A stretch of 13,134 bases of DNA from assembly GCA_023253295.1 (NCBI GenBank), contig JALRGZ010000281.1, positions 1-13,134 on the forward strand, given 5' to 3'. The position numbers were made by a program, and so were the translations under genes. Each line of letters opens with the position of its first letter. Position 1 is the stretch's first letter. Under the pieces are notes generated by a model that was not told the DNA's origin, searched no databases, and saw only the letters and a program-made list of their open reading frames with translations. This DNA comes from Flavobacterium sp. (GTDB lineage: Bacteria > Bacteroidota > Bacteroidia > Flavobacteriales > Flavobacteriaceae). Positions 7,089 to 13,134 of this stretch are shown one piece after another.

Positions 7089-7790
7089 ATGATTAATAAA
7101 AAAGTAAATACAGTTCAGGAAGCACTTCAAGGAGTTGAAGATGGGATGACACTGATGTTAGGCGGTTTTGGATTATGTGGAATTCCAGAAAATTCCATTT
7201 CTGAATTGGTGCAAAAAGGCACCAAAAATCTAACTTGTATTTCCAACAACGCCGGAGTAGATGATTTTGGTTTGGGCTTGCTTTTACAAAAAAAACAAAT
7301 CAAGAAAATGATTTCTTCTTATGTGGGAGAAAACGCCGAGTTTGAACGTCAGATGCTTTCGGGTGAATTAGAGGTTGAACTCATTCCACAAGGAACTTTA
7401 GCCGAGCGTTGTCGTGCCGCTCAGGCCGGAATACCTGCTTTTTATACACCTGCCGGTTACGGAACTGAAGTAGCTGAAGGTAAAGAAACCCGAGAATTTA
7501 ATGGAAAAATGTACGTGATGGAAGAAGCTTTTCAAGCCGATTTTTCTATTGTAAAAGCCTGGAAAGGAGACACAGCCGGAAATTTAATTTTCAAAGGAAC
7601 TGCCCGAAACTTTAATCCTGCTATGGCTGGTTCTGGCAAAATTACAATTGCAGAAGTAGAAGAACTAGTGGAAGCTGGTGAACTAGATCCGAATCAAGTC
7701 CACATTCCCGGAATCTTTGTGCAACGTATTTTTCAAGGTGAAAAATATGAAAAAAGAATTGAGAAGGTCACTGTTCGTCCTAAAGTGTAA
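7089..7790 (+). CDS. scoA: succinyl-CoA:3-ketoacid CoA-transferase subunit A
   Basis: Alpha subunit of a family I CoA-transferase, which moves CoA from succinyl-CoA to acetoacetate in ketone-body or amino-acid-derived acid use. The diagnostic GGF motif is exact: DGMTLMLGGFGLCGIP at residues 18-33. Further family blocks are NAGVDDFGLG, ELIPQGTLAERCRAA, FYTPAGYGTEV and KGTARNFNP. Length (233) is normal for a separate A subunit. scoB follows in the same direction after 145 bp, so the heteromer partner is present. The substrate choice (acetoacetate rather than butyrate, acetate or 3-oxoadipate) rests on overall resemblance to ScoA and was not tested; AtoD is the near alternative. Confidence 0.94.
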   Translation: MINKKVNTVQEALQGVEDGMTLMLGGFGLCGIPENSISELVQKGTKNLTCISNNAGVDDFGLGLLLQKKQIKKMISSYVGENAEFERQMLSGELEVELIPQGTLAERCRAAQAGIPAFYTPAGYGTEVAEGKETREFNGKMYVMEEAFQADFSIVKAWKGDTAGNLIFKGTARNFNPAMAGSGKITIAEVEELVEAGELDPNQVHIPGIFVQRIFQGEKYEKRIEKVTVRPKV

Positions 7791-7935
7791 GTATTGACAG
7801 TGTATAGTCTCAGAGTTCATTTTTGAAGTACTATTATGAACCTAATCGATTCAAAATTTTAAATTCTACTAGTTTATAATTTTCCTTAAAAAAAGAAAAC
7901 TTATATGACTTAGATGTTTCAAAAAATAAAAAATT

Positions 7936-8595
7936 ATGGCTTTAACAAAAGAAGATATAGCAAAACGAATTGCTCAGGAATTACAAGACGGCTTTTTTGT
8001 TAATTTAGGGATAGGAATTCCTACTCTTGTAGCGAATTATATACCTAAAGGAATAAACGTCGAAATTCAAAGTGAAAATGGTGTTTTAGGTATGGGTCCG
8101 TTTCCTTTTGAGGGCGAAGAAGACGCCGATGTGATCAATGCAGGTAAACAAACCATAACTACACTTGCCGGAGCCAGTTTTTTTGATTCGGCAATGAGTT
8201 TCGGAATGATTCGCGGTAAACACGTTGATTTAACGGTTTTAGGGGCTATGGAAGTAGCTGAAAACGGAGATATTGCCAATTGGAAAATTCCCGGAAAAAT
8301 GGTCAAAGGAATGGGTGGTGCGATGGATTTGGTTGCTTCTGCGGAAAATATTATTGTGGCGATGATGCACGTGAACAAAGCCGGAGAAAGTAAAATCCTT
8401 AAGAAATGTACTTTGCCATTGACTGGAGTGGGTTGCGTTAAAAAAATCGTGACTGAATTAGCAGTTATGGAAATTACTCCAAAAGGAATTAAATTACTGG
8501 AAAGAGCTCCCGGAGTAACAGTGGAGCATATCATTGCTGCCACAGAATCAGAATTGCTAATTGAAGGAGATATTCCTGAAATGATAATTGGTTAA
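7936..8595 (+). CDS. scoB: succinyl-CoA:3-ketoacid CoA-transferase subunit B
   Basis: Beta subunit, carrying the catalytic glutamate. The active-site motif IQSENGVLGMGP spans residues 44-55, with Glu47 in the position that forms the covalent CoA thioester in this family. The early GFFVNLGIGIPTLV segment and the AGKQTITTLAGASFFDSA and MKGMGGAMDLV-like blocks (the last read here as MVKGMGGAMDLVASA) are typical of ScoB/AtoA. Length (219) is normal. The ATG at 7936 follows an A-rich run and begins with the usual LTKEDIAKRIAQEL helix. Its stop lies 5 nt before an inverted repeat that may end transcription. No good -33/-7 pair was found in the 145-bp spacer from scoA, so co-transcription with scoA is likely in spite of the gap. 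Confidence 0.95.
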   Translation: MALTKEDIAKRIAQELQDGFFVNLGIGIPTLVANYIPKGINVEIQSENGVLGMGPFPFEGEEDADVINAGKQTITTLAGASFFDSAMSFGMIRGKHVDLTVLGAMEVAENGDIANWKIPGKMVKGMGGAMDLVASAENIIVAMMHVNKAGESKILKKCTLPLTGVGCVKKIVTELAVMEITPKGIKLLERAPGVTVEHIIAATESELLIEGDIPEMIIG

Positions 8596-8601
8596 AAAAT
8601 T

Positions 8602-8645
8602 ACCGCAGATTCACAGATTTTAATATTAATCTGCGAATCTGCGGT
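8602..8645. repeat. long inverted repeat between convergent scoB and fumarase genes
   Basis: Two 18-bp arms (8602-8619 and 8628-8645) pair with one mismatch around an 8-nt loop. Each arm itself repeats the word CAGATT or its complement. The sequence type (CCGCAGATTC-CAGATT) is one I associate with dispersed intergenic repeats of flavobacteria. Its place between two convergent stops suggests it also serves as a bidirectional terminator or mRNA 3'-end stabiliser. No long T tract follows. Confidence 0.65.
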
Positions 8646-8653
8646 TAAAATAT

Positions 8654-8706
8654 TCTTTATAAACTTTGCGAAAAACTTTGTGTTCTTTGCGGTTAATCTT
8701 TATAAA
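8654..8706. repeat. tandem CTTTGYG repeat block flanked by direct repeats
   Basis: Three copies of CTTTGCG/CTTTGTG (8664-8670, 8676-8682, 8685-8691; GCAAAG on the other strand) sit between two exact copies of TCTTTATAAA (8654-8663 and 8697-8706). The second flank overlaps the 3' end of the fumarase gene and supplies its stop codon. This resembles a dispersed intergenic repeat unit. Confidence 0.5.
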
Positions 8707-10301
8707 TTTTCAAAAAAATCATTTCCTTTATCATCCGTAATGATGAAAGCAGGGAAATCTTTAATTGTGATTTTACGAACAGCTTCCATGCCTAATTCTT
8801 CAAAGTCTACTACTTCTACCGAAAGGATGTTTTCTTTAGCTAAGATGGCAGCAGGACCACCGATAGAACCTAAATAGAACCCACCGTACGTTTTACAAGC
8901 ATTCATCACGTCTTTGGTACGGTTTCCTTTAGCAAGCATTACCATACTTCCACCATTTTTCTGGAACTCTTCCACATACACGTCCATACGTCCAGCCGTT
9001 GTAGGTCCAAAACTTCCCGAAGGCATTCCGTCCGGAGTTTTAGCAGGTCCTGCATAATATATCGGGTGATTTTTAAAGTATTCCGGCATTGGTTTTCCTG
9101 CATCCAGTAATTCTTTGATTTTAGCGTGGGCAATATCACGAGCCACAATCAGCGTTCCGTTTAGTTTTAAACGTGTTTTAATTGGGTACTTGGTCAATTC
9201 AGCCAAAATGTTTGCCATTGGTTGGTTCAAATCAATTTCTACTGCTTCTTCCAAGTGTGGAGGTGTAGCAGGTAAGAAACGTTGCGGATTGGCTTCTAAT
9301 TGTTCAACAAAAATACCGTCTTTGGTAATTTTTCCTTTGATATTTCTATCGGCAGAACAAGAAACACCTAATCCAACCGGACAAGATGCAGCGTGACGAG
9401 GCAAACGAATTACACGTACGTCATGCGTAAAATATTTTCCTCCAAATTGCGCTCCAATAGCACTTTCCTGGCAAATTTGTTGTACTCTTTTTTCCCATTC
9501 CAAATCACGGAAAGCCTGACCAGCCATATTTCCAGTTGTTGGAAGGTTATCATAATATCCTGCAGATGCTTTTTTGACTGCTGCTAAAGTCGCTTCGGCA
9601 GAAGTTCCACCAATAACTAAAGCCAAATGATATGGAGGACAAGCTGAAGTTCCTAAATCCATTATTTTAGCTCTGATGAAAGCATCTAATGATTTTTCAT
9701 TCAACAAGGATTTTGTTTGTTGGTATAAGTAAGTCTTGTTAGCCGAACCTCCACCTTTTGCTAAGAATAAGAATTCATACGAATTTCCTTTTTTGGCATA
9801 AATATCAATCTGAGCCGGTAAGTTAGATCCTGAATTCTTTTCTTCAAACATACTGATAGGTACAATTTGAGAATAACGAAGGTTTCTTTCCTGATAGGTG
9901 TTGAAAATCCCTTTAGAAAGCCATTCTGCATCGTCAACACCTGTATATACGTTTTCTCCTTTTTTAGCCATTACAATCGCCGTACCAGTATCCTGACAAG
10001 ATGGTAATTGTCCGTCGATGGCCACTGATGCGTTTTGTAACAAATTGTAAGCTACAAATCGGTCATTGTCGGTAGCTTCCGGATCATCAAGAATCGCTCT
10101 TAATTTCTCCAAGTGTGAAGTACGCAACATAAAAGAAACGTCTTTCATGGCTTCTTGAGAAAGTAATTCCAATGCTTTTGGGTCAACAGTCAAAATTTCT
10201 CTATCGCCTAGTTGTTCCACTTTTACATAATCAGAAGTGATTTTGCGGTATTGTGTATCGTCTTTTAAAATAGGATAAGGATCCTGGTATATAAAGTCCA
10301 T
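8700..10301 (-). CDS. fumA: fumarate hydratase, class I ([4Fe-4S], FumA/FumB type)
   Basis: Converts fumarate to malate in the TCA cycle using an oxygen-sensitive [4Fe-4S] cluster. With the start at 10301 the protein has 534 residues, close to E. coli FumA (548). Cluster Cys are 102 (LPSCQDTG), 221 (GTSACPPYHL) and 315 (GLGVSCSADRN). Their spacings of 119 and 94 equal those of E. coli FumA Cys105, 224 and 318. The C-terminal half contains the beta-domain blocks (GPTTAGRMDVYVEEF, GNRTKDVMNACKTYGGFYLGSIGGPAA). The frame stays open 14 codons further to an ATG at 10343, but the perfect -7 element at 10324-10331 lies inside that extension, so MDFIYQDPYP is taken as the N-terminus. It is a single-gene unit, convergent with scoB. 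No class II fumarase is in the window. Confidence 0.95.
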   Translation of the reverse strand: MDFIYQDPYPILKDDTQYRKITSDYVKVEQLGDREILTVDPKALELLSQEAMKDVSFMLRTSHLEKLRAILDDPEATDNDRFVAYNLLQNASVAIDGQLPSCQDTGTAIVMAKKGENVYTGVDDAEWLSKGIFNTYQERNLRYSQIVPISMFEEKNSGSNLPAQIDIYAKKGNSYEFLFLAKGGGSANKTYLYQQTKSLLNEKSLDAFIRAKIMDLGTSACPPYHLALVIGGTSAEATLAAVKKASAGYYDNLPTTGNMAGQAFRDLEWEKRVQQICQESAIGAQFGGKYFTHDVRVIRLPRHAASCPVGLGVSCSADRNIKGKITKDGIFVEQLEANPQRFLPATPPHLEEAVEIDLNQPMANILAELTKYPIKTRLKLNGTLIVARDIAHAKIKELLDAGKPMPEYFKNHPIYYAGPAKTPDGMPSGSFGPTTAGRMDVYVEEFQKNGGSMVMLAKGNRTKDVMNACKTYGGFYLGSIGGPAAILAKENILSVEVVDFEELGMEAVRKITIKDFPAFIITDDKGNDFFENL

Positions 10302-10323
10302 AGTTTGTTTTTTTAAAGAATGC

Positions 10324-10331
10324 CAAAGATA
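10324..10331 (-). promoter_or_regulatory. -7 promoter element of the fumarase gene
   Basis: On the minus strand it reads TATCTTTG, an 8/8 match to TAnnTTTG, 22 nt upstream of the ATG at 10301. No clear TTG is at the -33 distance. It decides the start: the longer reading frame beginning at 10343 would place this element inside the coding region. Confidence 0.6.
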
Positions 10332-10363
10332 AGAATTGTTCAAAGAATCCTAACTGATTTATA

Positions 10364-10375
10364 TAACGTTCGTTA
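10364..10375. promoter_or_regulatory. TAACG-tt-CGTTA palindrome upstream of fumarase (possible operator)
   Basis: Perfect 5-bp arms TAACG (10364-10368) and CGTTA (10371-10375) lie around a 2-nt centre, about 33 nt upstream of the fumarase -7 element. AACG/CGTT half-sites of this shape are common in TetR-family operators. No regulator gene is nearby. Confidence 0.3.
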
Positions 10376-10417
10376 AAGAAATTATTAAAAAAATAAGTTT
10401 TGCTTATTTATTTTTTG

Positions 10418-10459
10418 GAGCAGAAACATCAGTCATTCTTGGTTAGTTGGTTCCTGCTC
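10418..10459. repeat. inverted repeat (GAGCAG arms)
   Basis: GAGCAGAAAC (10418-10427) pairs with GTTCCTGCTC (10450-10459) at 9 of 10 positions around a 22-nt loop. It belongs to the hairpin cluster upstream of fumarase; no T tract follows. Confidence 0.45.
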
Positions 10460-10469
10460 TCCACTAAAT

Positions 10470-10497
10470 CTTTGCTTTTTTAAAGAAAAAAGCAAAG
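10470..10497. repeat. perfect 12-bp hairpin with GCAAAG core
   Basis: CTTTGCTTTTTT (10470-10481) and its exact complement (10486-10497) enclose the loop AAAG. The terminal CTTTGC/GCAAAG word is the same as in the tandem repeats at 8664-8691, hinting at related intergenic repeat families. Confidence 0.55.
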
Positions 10498-10574
10498 GAT
10501 ATCGTTTCGATCAGGGCTAAAGGAAAAATTAGTTTTTTACTAGTAAGTACAATCAAATTCAGCTTATAAAAATG

Positions 10575-10599
10575 AAAGCCTCGCACAAGGCAAGGCTTT
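10575..10599 (-). terminator. terminator of the tandem FKBP lipoprotein gene
   Basis: On the minus strand a 10-bp stem AAAGCCTTGC/GCGAGGCTTT (one G-U pair) with a 5-nt loop is followed by CATTTTTA. It lies 23 nt after the FKBP stop. In plus-strand RNA the same wobble becomes a C-A mismatch, so the structure favours minus-strand transcripts. Confidence 0.7.
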
Positions 10600-10621
10600 A
10601 TAGTATTTGTTTAAGTAAAAA

Positions 10622-11455
10622 TTAATTAACTGAAATTAGCTTAACATCAAAAATTAATACCGAACCACCTGGAATAGAATTGTAATTGTAACTGCCATAG
10701 CCCAAAGTAGCAGGAATCAAAAGTTTTCCGCTTCCTCCTTCTTTAAAATACGGAATTCCTTCCTTCCAGCCTTTAATTACTTGTTGCAGATTAAAAGAAA
10801 CTCCACTGGCAGTACTTTGATCAAAAACAGTTTTGTTTGTAAAATAACCTTTGTAGGCAACAGTAACATTTGAGGTTGATGTAGGTTGTTTTCCAGTTCC
10901 CGCTTCGTCAATAACATAATACAAACCAGATTCTGTTTTTATAGCATTTAATTGATTATCAGAAATGTATTTTACGATTTGAGCATCATTAGTAGCACTA
11001 AATTCAACCGCCAATAATTTAATTTCAAAAATTAAAACAGAACCTCCAGGAATTTTTTGATAATTCTTACTTCCATAAGCTAAATGCGCTGGAATCAACA
11101 GAATACCACTTCCGCCTTCTTTGAAGAAAGGAATTCCTTCAATCCAGCCTTTAATAACTTGTTGTAAATTAAAAGAAACTCCAGTTGTACTGCCTGGGTC
11201 AAAAACAGTTTTATCTGTATAATAACCTTTGTAGGATACAGTAACTACTGAAGTTGATGTAGGTCTTTTTCCTGTTCCTTCTTCATTGACTACATAATAC
11301 AAACCAGAACTTGTCCTTTGTGCATCCAAATTATTTTCTGCGATATATGCTTGAATTTCAGCCTCATTTTGCGCACTATAATCTATCAACTTTTCGGAAT
11401 CATTACTGCATGACATAAAAAATACAGCAATAATAGCAAGAAATGAATATTTCAT
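10622..11455 (-). CDS. lipoprotein with two tandem FKBP-type prolyl isomerase domains
   Basis: A 277-residue lipoprotein: a short signal, the lipobox FMSC with lipidated Cys16, then two FKBP units (~31-151 and ~157-277). The units align without gaps at an exact offset of 126 residues and are identical at about 84 of 121 positions by hand count. Both keep the FKBP pocket: F85/D86, F95, V100/I101, W104, Y127 and F143 in the first, and F211/D212, F221, V226/I227, W230, Y253 and F269 in the second. Both should therefore be active cis-trans prolyl isomerases or chaperones at the envelope. F. johnsoniae GldI is also an FKBP lipoprotein, but as I recall it has one domain, so I do not call this gldI. 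The gene has its own terminator and a candidate promoter, so it is probably monocistronic. Confidence 0.94.
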   Translation of the reverse strand: MKYSFLAIIAVFFMSCSNDSEKLIDYSAQNEAEIQAYIAENNLDAQRTSSGLYYVVNEEGTGKRPTSTSVVTVSYKGYYTDKTVFDPGSTTGVSFNLQQVIKGWIEGIPFFKEGGSGILLIPAHLAYGSKNYQKIPGGSVLIFEIKLLAVEFSATNDAQIVKYISDNQLNAIKTESGLYYVIDEAGTGKQPTSTSNVTVAYKGYFTNKTVFDQSTASGVSFNLQQVIKGWKEGIPYFKEGGSGKLLIPATLGYGSYNYNSIPGGSVLIFDVKLISVN

Positions 11456-11481
11456 ATTAAGTAAATGTATTTTGATAAAAT

Positions 11482-11553
11482 TTATGATAATAAACTAGTA
11501 ACTAAAAATAGGATAAGTAAACCTATGGCAATGTATTTTGTGTATTTTGACAT
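11482..11553 (-). CDS. possible 23-residue single-span membrane peptide
   Basis: A short frame begins with ATG after an A-rich run, the usual translation context in this phylum, and ends 26 nt before the FKBP start. The peptide has a positively charged start (MSKYTKY) and then about 16 hydrophobic residues (IAIGLLILFLVTSLLS), the layout of a one-helix membrane peptide. Length alone carries little weight in AT-rich DNA, and the candidate FKBP promoter lies inside it, so this is a suggestion only. No family is recognised. Confidence 0.3.
   Translation of the reverse strand: MSKYTKYIAIGLLILFLVTSLLS
11503..11531 (-). promoter_or_regulatory. candidate promoter of the tandem FKBP gene
   Basis: On the minus strand TTG (11529-11531), 18 nt, then TATTTTTA (11503-11510; 7/8 match to TAnnTTTG) precede the FKBP ATG by 47 nt. 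It overlaps the tiny reading frame at 11482-11553, so the two calls compete in part. Confidence 0.35.
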
Positions 11554-11609
11554 TTTTTAATTGGTTAATGGTTAATAAATATTAATTTTTTTAATAATTC
11601 AAAAGAATG

Positions 11610-11660
11610 AAAAAAGGATTGAAATCCCTAAAATTCTGGGAATTATTTTTAATGGATTTC
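11610..11660 (-). terminator. weak terminator-like structure after the SpmAB gene
   Basis: On the minus strand GAAATCC (11660-11654) can pair with GGATTTC (11627-11621) across a loop that contains an inner CCC/GGG pairing. After AATCC comes a run of six T residues (11615-11610). The stem is short and its loop long, so this is tentative. Confidence 0.35.
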
Positions 11661-13045
11661 TAAAAAAACCAACTCGCTACGAAAATAGCCGTTATTACAC
11701 AAATCACATCTACTAATAACATAGTTGGCAAAGCATAACGGGTGTTTTTGATATTAACCGAACCAAAGTAAACCGCAATAACGTAAAACGTACTTTCGGC
11801 ACTACATTGGAAAATAGAACTCAATCTTCCGGTTAAGGAATCGGCACCAAAAGTATTCATCGAATCGATTAAGAAACCTCTTGATCCAGCAGAGCTAAAT
11901 GGTCTCAATAAGGCAACTGGTAAGGCATCTACAATTTCTTTATTTACTCCCATATTTGAGAAAACAAAACCAAGTCCATTGCTGATGATTTCAAATAAAC
12001 CACTGTTTCTAAATAGTGAAATAGCTACCAACATCCCTAAAACATAAGGAAAAATCGTTACTCCGGTTTTTACTCCATTGTTGGCACCGGATACAAATGC
12101 ATCAAAAACGGTGGTTTTAGCTTCAGTGAATTTGGCTTCTTTCATAAACGAAAGGATAAGCGTTGCCACAATAATCGCTAATAAAATTAAAGCCGAAAGG
12201 TTAGTCGTAAAATAGTTTTTACCAATTAAATCCAAGTGATTAACATACATTAATAAACCAATGATAGCCGCAATTAACGCCATCAAAGTAGCGACTAATG
12301 AAGCACTTTTGAAATTGATTTTTTGTTTGATTCCCACAATTAAGAAAGCCGCAATGGTTCCAATGAAAGAAGTGATAATACAAGGCAGCATCACATCGGC
12401 TGGATTAGCAGCATTTGCCGCCGCACGATAACCAATGATGGAAGTGGCAATCAATGTTAATCCCGAAGCATGCAAACACATAAACATGATTTGTGCATCG
12501 CTGGCTTTGTCTTTTTCGGGGTTGAGTTCCTGTAAACTCTCCATGGCTTTTAATCCAAAAGGGGTAGCCGCCGAATCCAGTCCGAGGAAATTAGCAGCAA
12601 AATTCAAGGTCATATAGGAAATGGAAGGATGGTTTTTAGGAATACTCGGAAACACTTTTACGAATACCGGACTCAATACTCTGGCCAATTTTCCGGAAGC
12701 CCCGGAGATGATTAAAAGTTCCATTAAACCACAGAAAAAAGCCAGATACGCAATCAACGGAAGGATTAAATCGACTAAAGTACTTTTACAAGTAGGTAAT
12801 AATCCGTCTGATTTTTGAACACCACTGTAGATTTTTACTGTTTTGTTTTTGTACACATAAGTAGTATCCGTATTCAGTGTATCACGATTGATAATCATAG
12901 TCTGATCAGGTGCTTTGGTAATGCTGTCTTTGATGAAAACAGGTAGCTGTTCGGCAAATTTTTCATCAATTAAAATGGGATCGTCTTTTTTACCATTTAA
13001 TACACTATCAATGGTGTAACTGTTTCCAGTAAATAAACTTGCCAC
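11660..13045 (-). CDS. fused SpmA-SpmB-like membrane protein (nucleoside recognition/Gate domains)
   Basis: The product joins two polytopic membrane halves related to spore maturation proteins SpmA and SpmB. In non-sporing Bacteroidota the function is unknown; Gate/nucleoside-recognition domains suggest transport. The SpmA half (~85-245) has NFAANFLGLDSAATPFGLKA (148-167), plus ASDAQIMFMC and NPADVMLP. The SpmB half (~310-461) has RPFSSAGSRGFL (381-392) and CSAESTFYVIAVYFGSV (414-430). Several helices are evident in each half. Residues ~10-80 form a polar, probably extracytoplasmic segment (KKDDPILIDEKF). The only usable start is GTG at 13045, which gives MASLFTG and cuts through a hydrophobic helix. 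The same frame continues upstream with LFFISSIVFVV to an ATG at 13096, interrupted by one TAG at 13085-13087. The true N-terminus is therefore probably damaged or misread. Family is sure; start is not. Confidence 0.92.
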   Translation of the reverse strand: MASLFTGNSYTIDSVLNGKKDDPILIDEKFAEQLPVFIKDSITKAPDQTMIINRDTLNTDTTYVYKNKTVKIYSGVQKSDGLLPTCKSTLVDLILPLIAYLAFFCGLMELLIISGASGKLARVLSPVFVKVFPSIPKNHPSISYMTLNFAANFLGLDSAATPFGLKAMESLQELNPEKDKASDAQIMFMCLHASGLTLIATSIIGYRAAANAANPADVMLPCIITSFIGTIAAFLIVGIKQKINFKSASLVATLMALIAAIIGLLMYVNHLDLIGKNYFTTNLSALILLAIIVATLILSFMKEAKFTEAKTTVFDAFVSGANNGVKTGVTIFPYVLGMLVAISLFRNSGLFEIISNGLGFVFSNMGVNKEIVDALPVALLRPFSSAGSRGFLIDSMNTFGADSLTGRLSSIFQCSAESTFYVIAVYFGSVNIKNTRYALPTMLLVDVICVITAIFVASWFF

Positions 13046-13134
13046 TACAAAAACAATCGATGAAATGAAAAATAGGTTCTCAATCTACACGACCATTGCA
13101 TTAATTTCTGGGACGCTTGCAATTGTTAAAAACC

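Larger units (their letters stand above)
10302..10621. other. 320-bp gene-free region rich in hairpins
   Basis: No credible reading frame is present on either strand. From left to right it holds the fumarase promoter, a small palindrome (10364-10375), an all-AT hairpin (arms 10391-10397 and 10403-10409, followed by T runs), a GAGCAG hairpin (10418-10459), a perfect 12-bp hairpin (10470-10497) and the terminator of the FKBP gene (10575-10599). The density of hairpins in non-coding DNA suggests a degenerate intergenic repeat element; this is inference. Confidence 0.6.

Noticed and set aside
7877..7884. TAATTTTC as a -7 element for a separate scoB promoter
   Set aside because: It matches 7/8 but no TTG is found 17-23 nt upstream, and such words are frequent in AT-rich spacers.
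8067..8543. 158-codon minus-strand frame inside scoB
   Set aside because: It is fully antisense to scoB, whose motifs are unmistakable; the translation shows no family features.
8602..8706. Possible CRISPR array
   Set aside because: The repeated words are only 6-7 bp with 2-5 nt between them; there are no uniform ~30-bp repeats or spacers and no cas genes.
9115..9396. 93-codon plus-strand frame inside the fumarase gene
   Set aside because: It lies opposite conserved fumarase coding sequence and resembles no known protein.
10391..10416. AT-only hairpin followed by T runs, considered as a terminator
   Set aside because: No GC pairs beyond one G-C, and no gene ends just before it on either strand; described only as part of the gene-free region.
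10622..11455. Calling the FKBP lipoprotein GldI because gldH is in the window
   Set aside because: It is far from gldH, on the other strand, and has two FKBP domains, whereas the GldI I know of has one; a general name is safer.
13065..13134. Plus-strand frame open to the window end that begins with a signal-like sequence (MKNRFSIYTTIALISG)
   Set aside because: It lies opposite the conserved hydrophobic helix of the SpmAB N-terminus, and the complement of helix-coding DNA often reads as hydrophobic. Only 23 codons are visible. It remains the alternative if the SpmAB start is really at 13045.

Overview
The window looks like ordinary chromosomal sequence from a member of Flavobacteriaceae, probably Flavobacterium or a close relative. 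It is AT-rich. It encodes the gliding-motility lipoprotein GldH, several short-signal lipoproteins, a fused SpmA-SpmB protein and a TrhO with the long flavobacterial C-terminus. Candidate promoters follow the Bacteroidota pattern (TTG, about 17-23 nt, then TAnnTTTG), and start codons follow A-rich stretches instead of Shine-Dalgarno sites. All assignments come from reading motifs by eye; no database search was run.

Layout. (1) 1-729: the 3' part of trhO (tRNA U34 hydroxylase), closed by a strong terminator. (2) 789-2717: a small lipoprotein of unknown function, divergent from an S41-family (C-terminal processing type) peptidase lipoprotein. (3) 2800-7010: a compact plus-strand operon ricT-gldH-PBP1A. 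The first two genes overlap by 17 nt and the last two are 9 nt apart. A plausible promoter lies upstream and a terminator follows. (4) 7031-8595: the two subunits of a succinyl-CoA:3-ketoacid CoA-transferase (scoA, scoB), separated by an unusually long 145-bp spacer. (5) 8596-8706: an intergenic block of inverted and tandem repeats between convergent genes. (6) 8700-10301: class I fumarase on the minus strand with a perfect -7 promoter element. (7) 10302-10621: a 320-bp gene-free stretch with several hairpins. (8) 10622-11455: a lipoprotein made of two near-identical FKBP-type prolyl isomerase domains, also minus strand. (9) 11660-13045: a fused SpmA/SpmB-like membrane protein whose N-terminus is interrupted by an in-frame TAG close to the window edge.

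Functional links: GldH, PBP1A, the FKBP lipoprotein and the S41 peptidase all act in the cell envelope. Fumarase and the CoA-transferase both touch the TCA cycle, since succinyl-CoA is consumed and succinate released. RicT and TrhO act on RNA. I see no phage, transposase, CRISPR array, toxin-antitoxin pair or defence island, and I do not think a new multi-gene system is hidden here. The points most worth checking are the TrhO C-terminal barrel domain, the broken SpmAB N-terminus, the duplicated FKBP unit, the intergenic repeats and two palindromes next to promoters.
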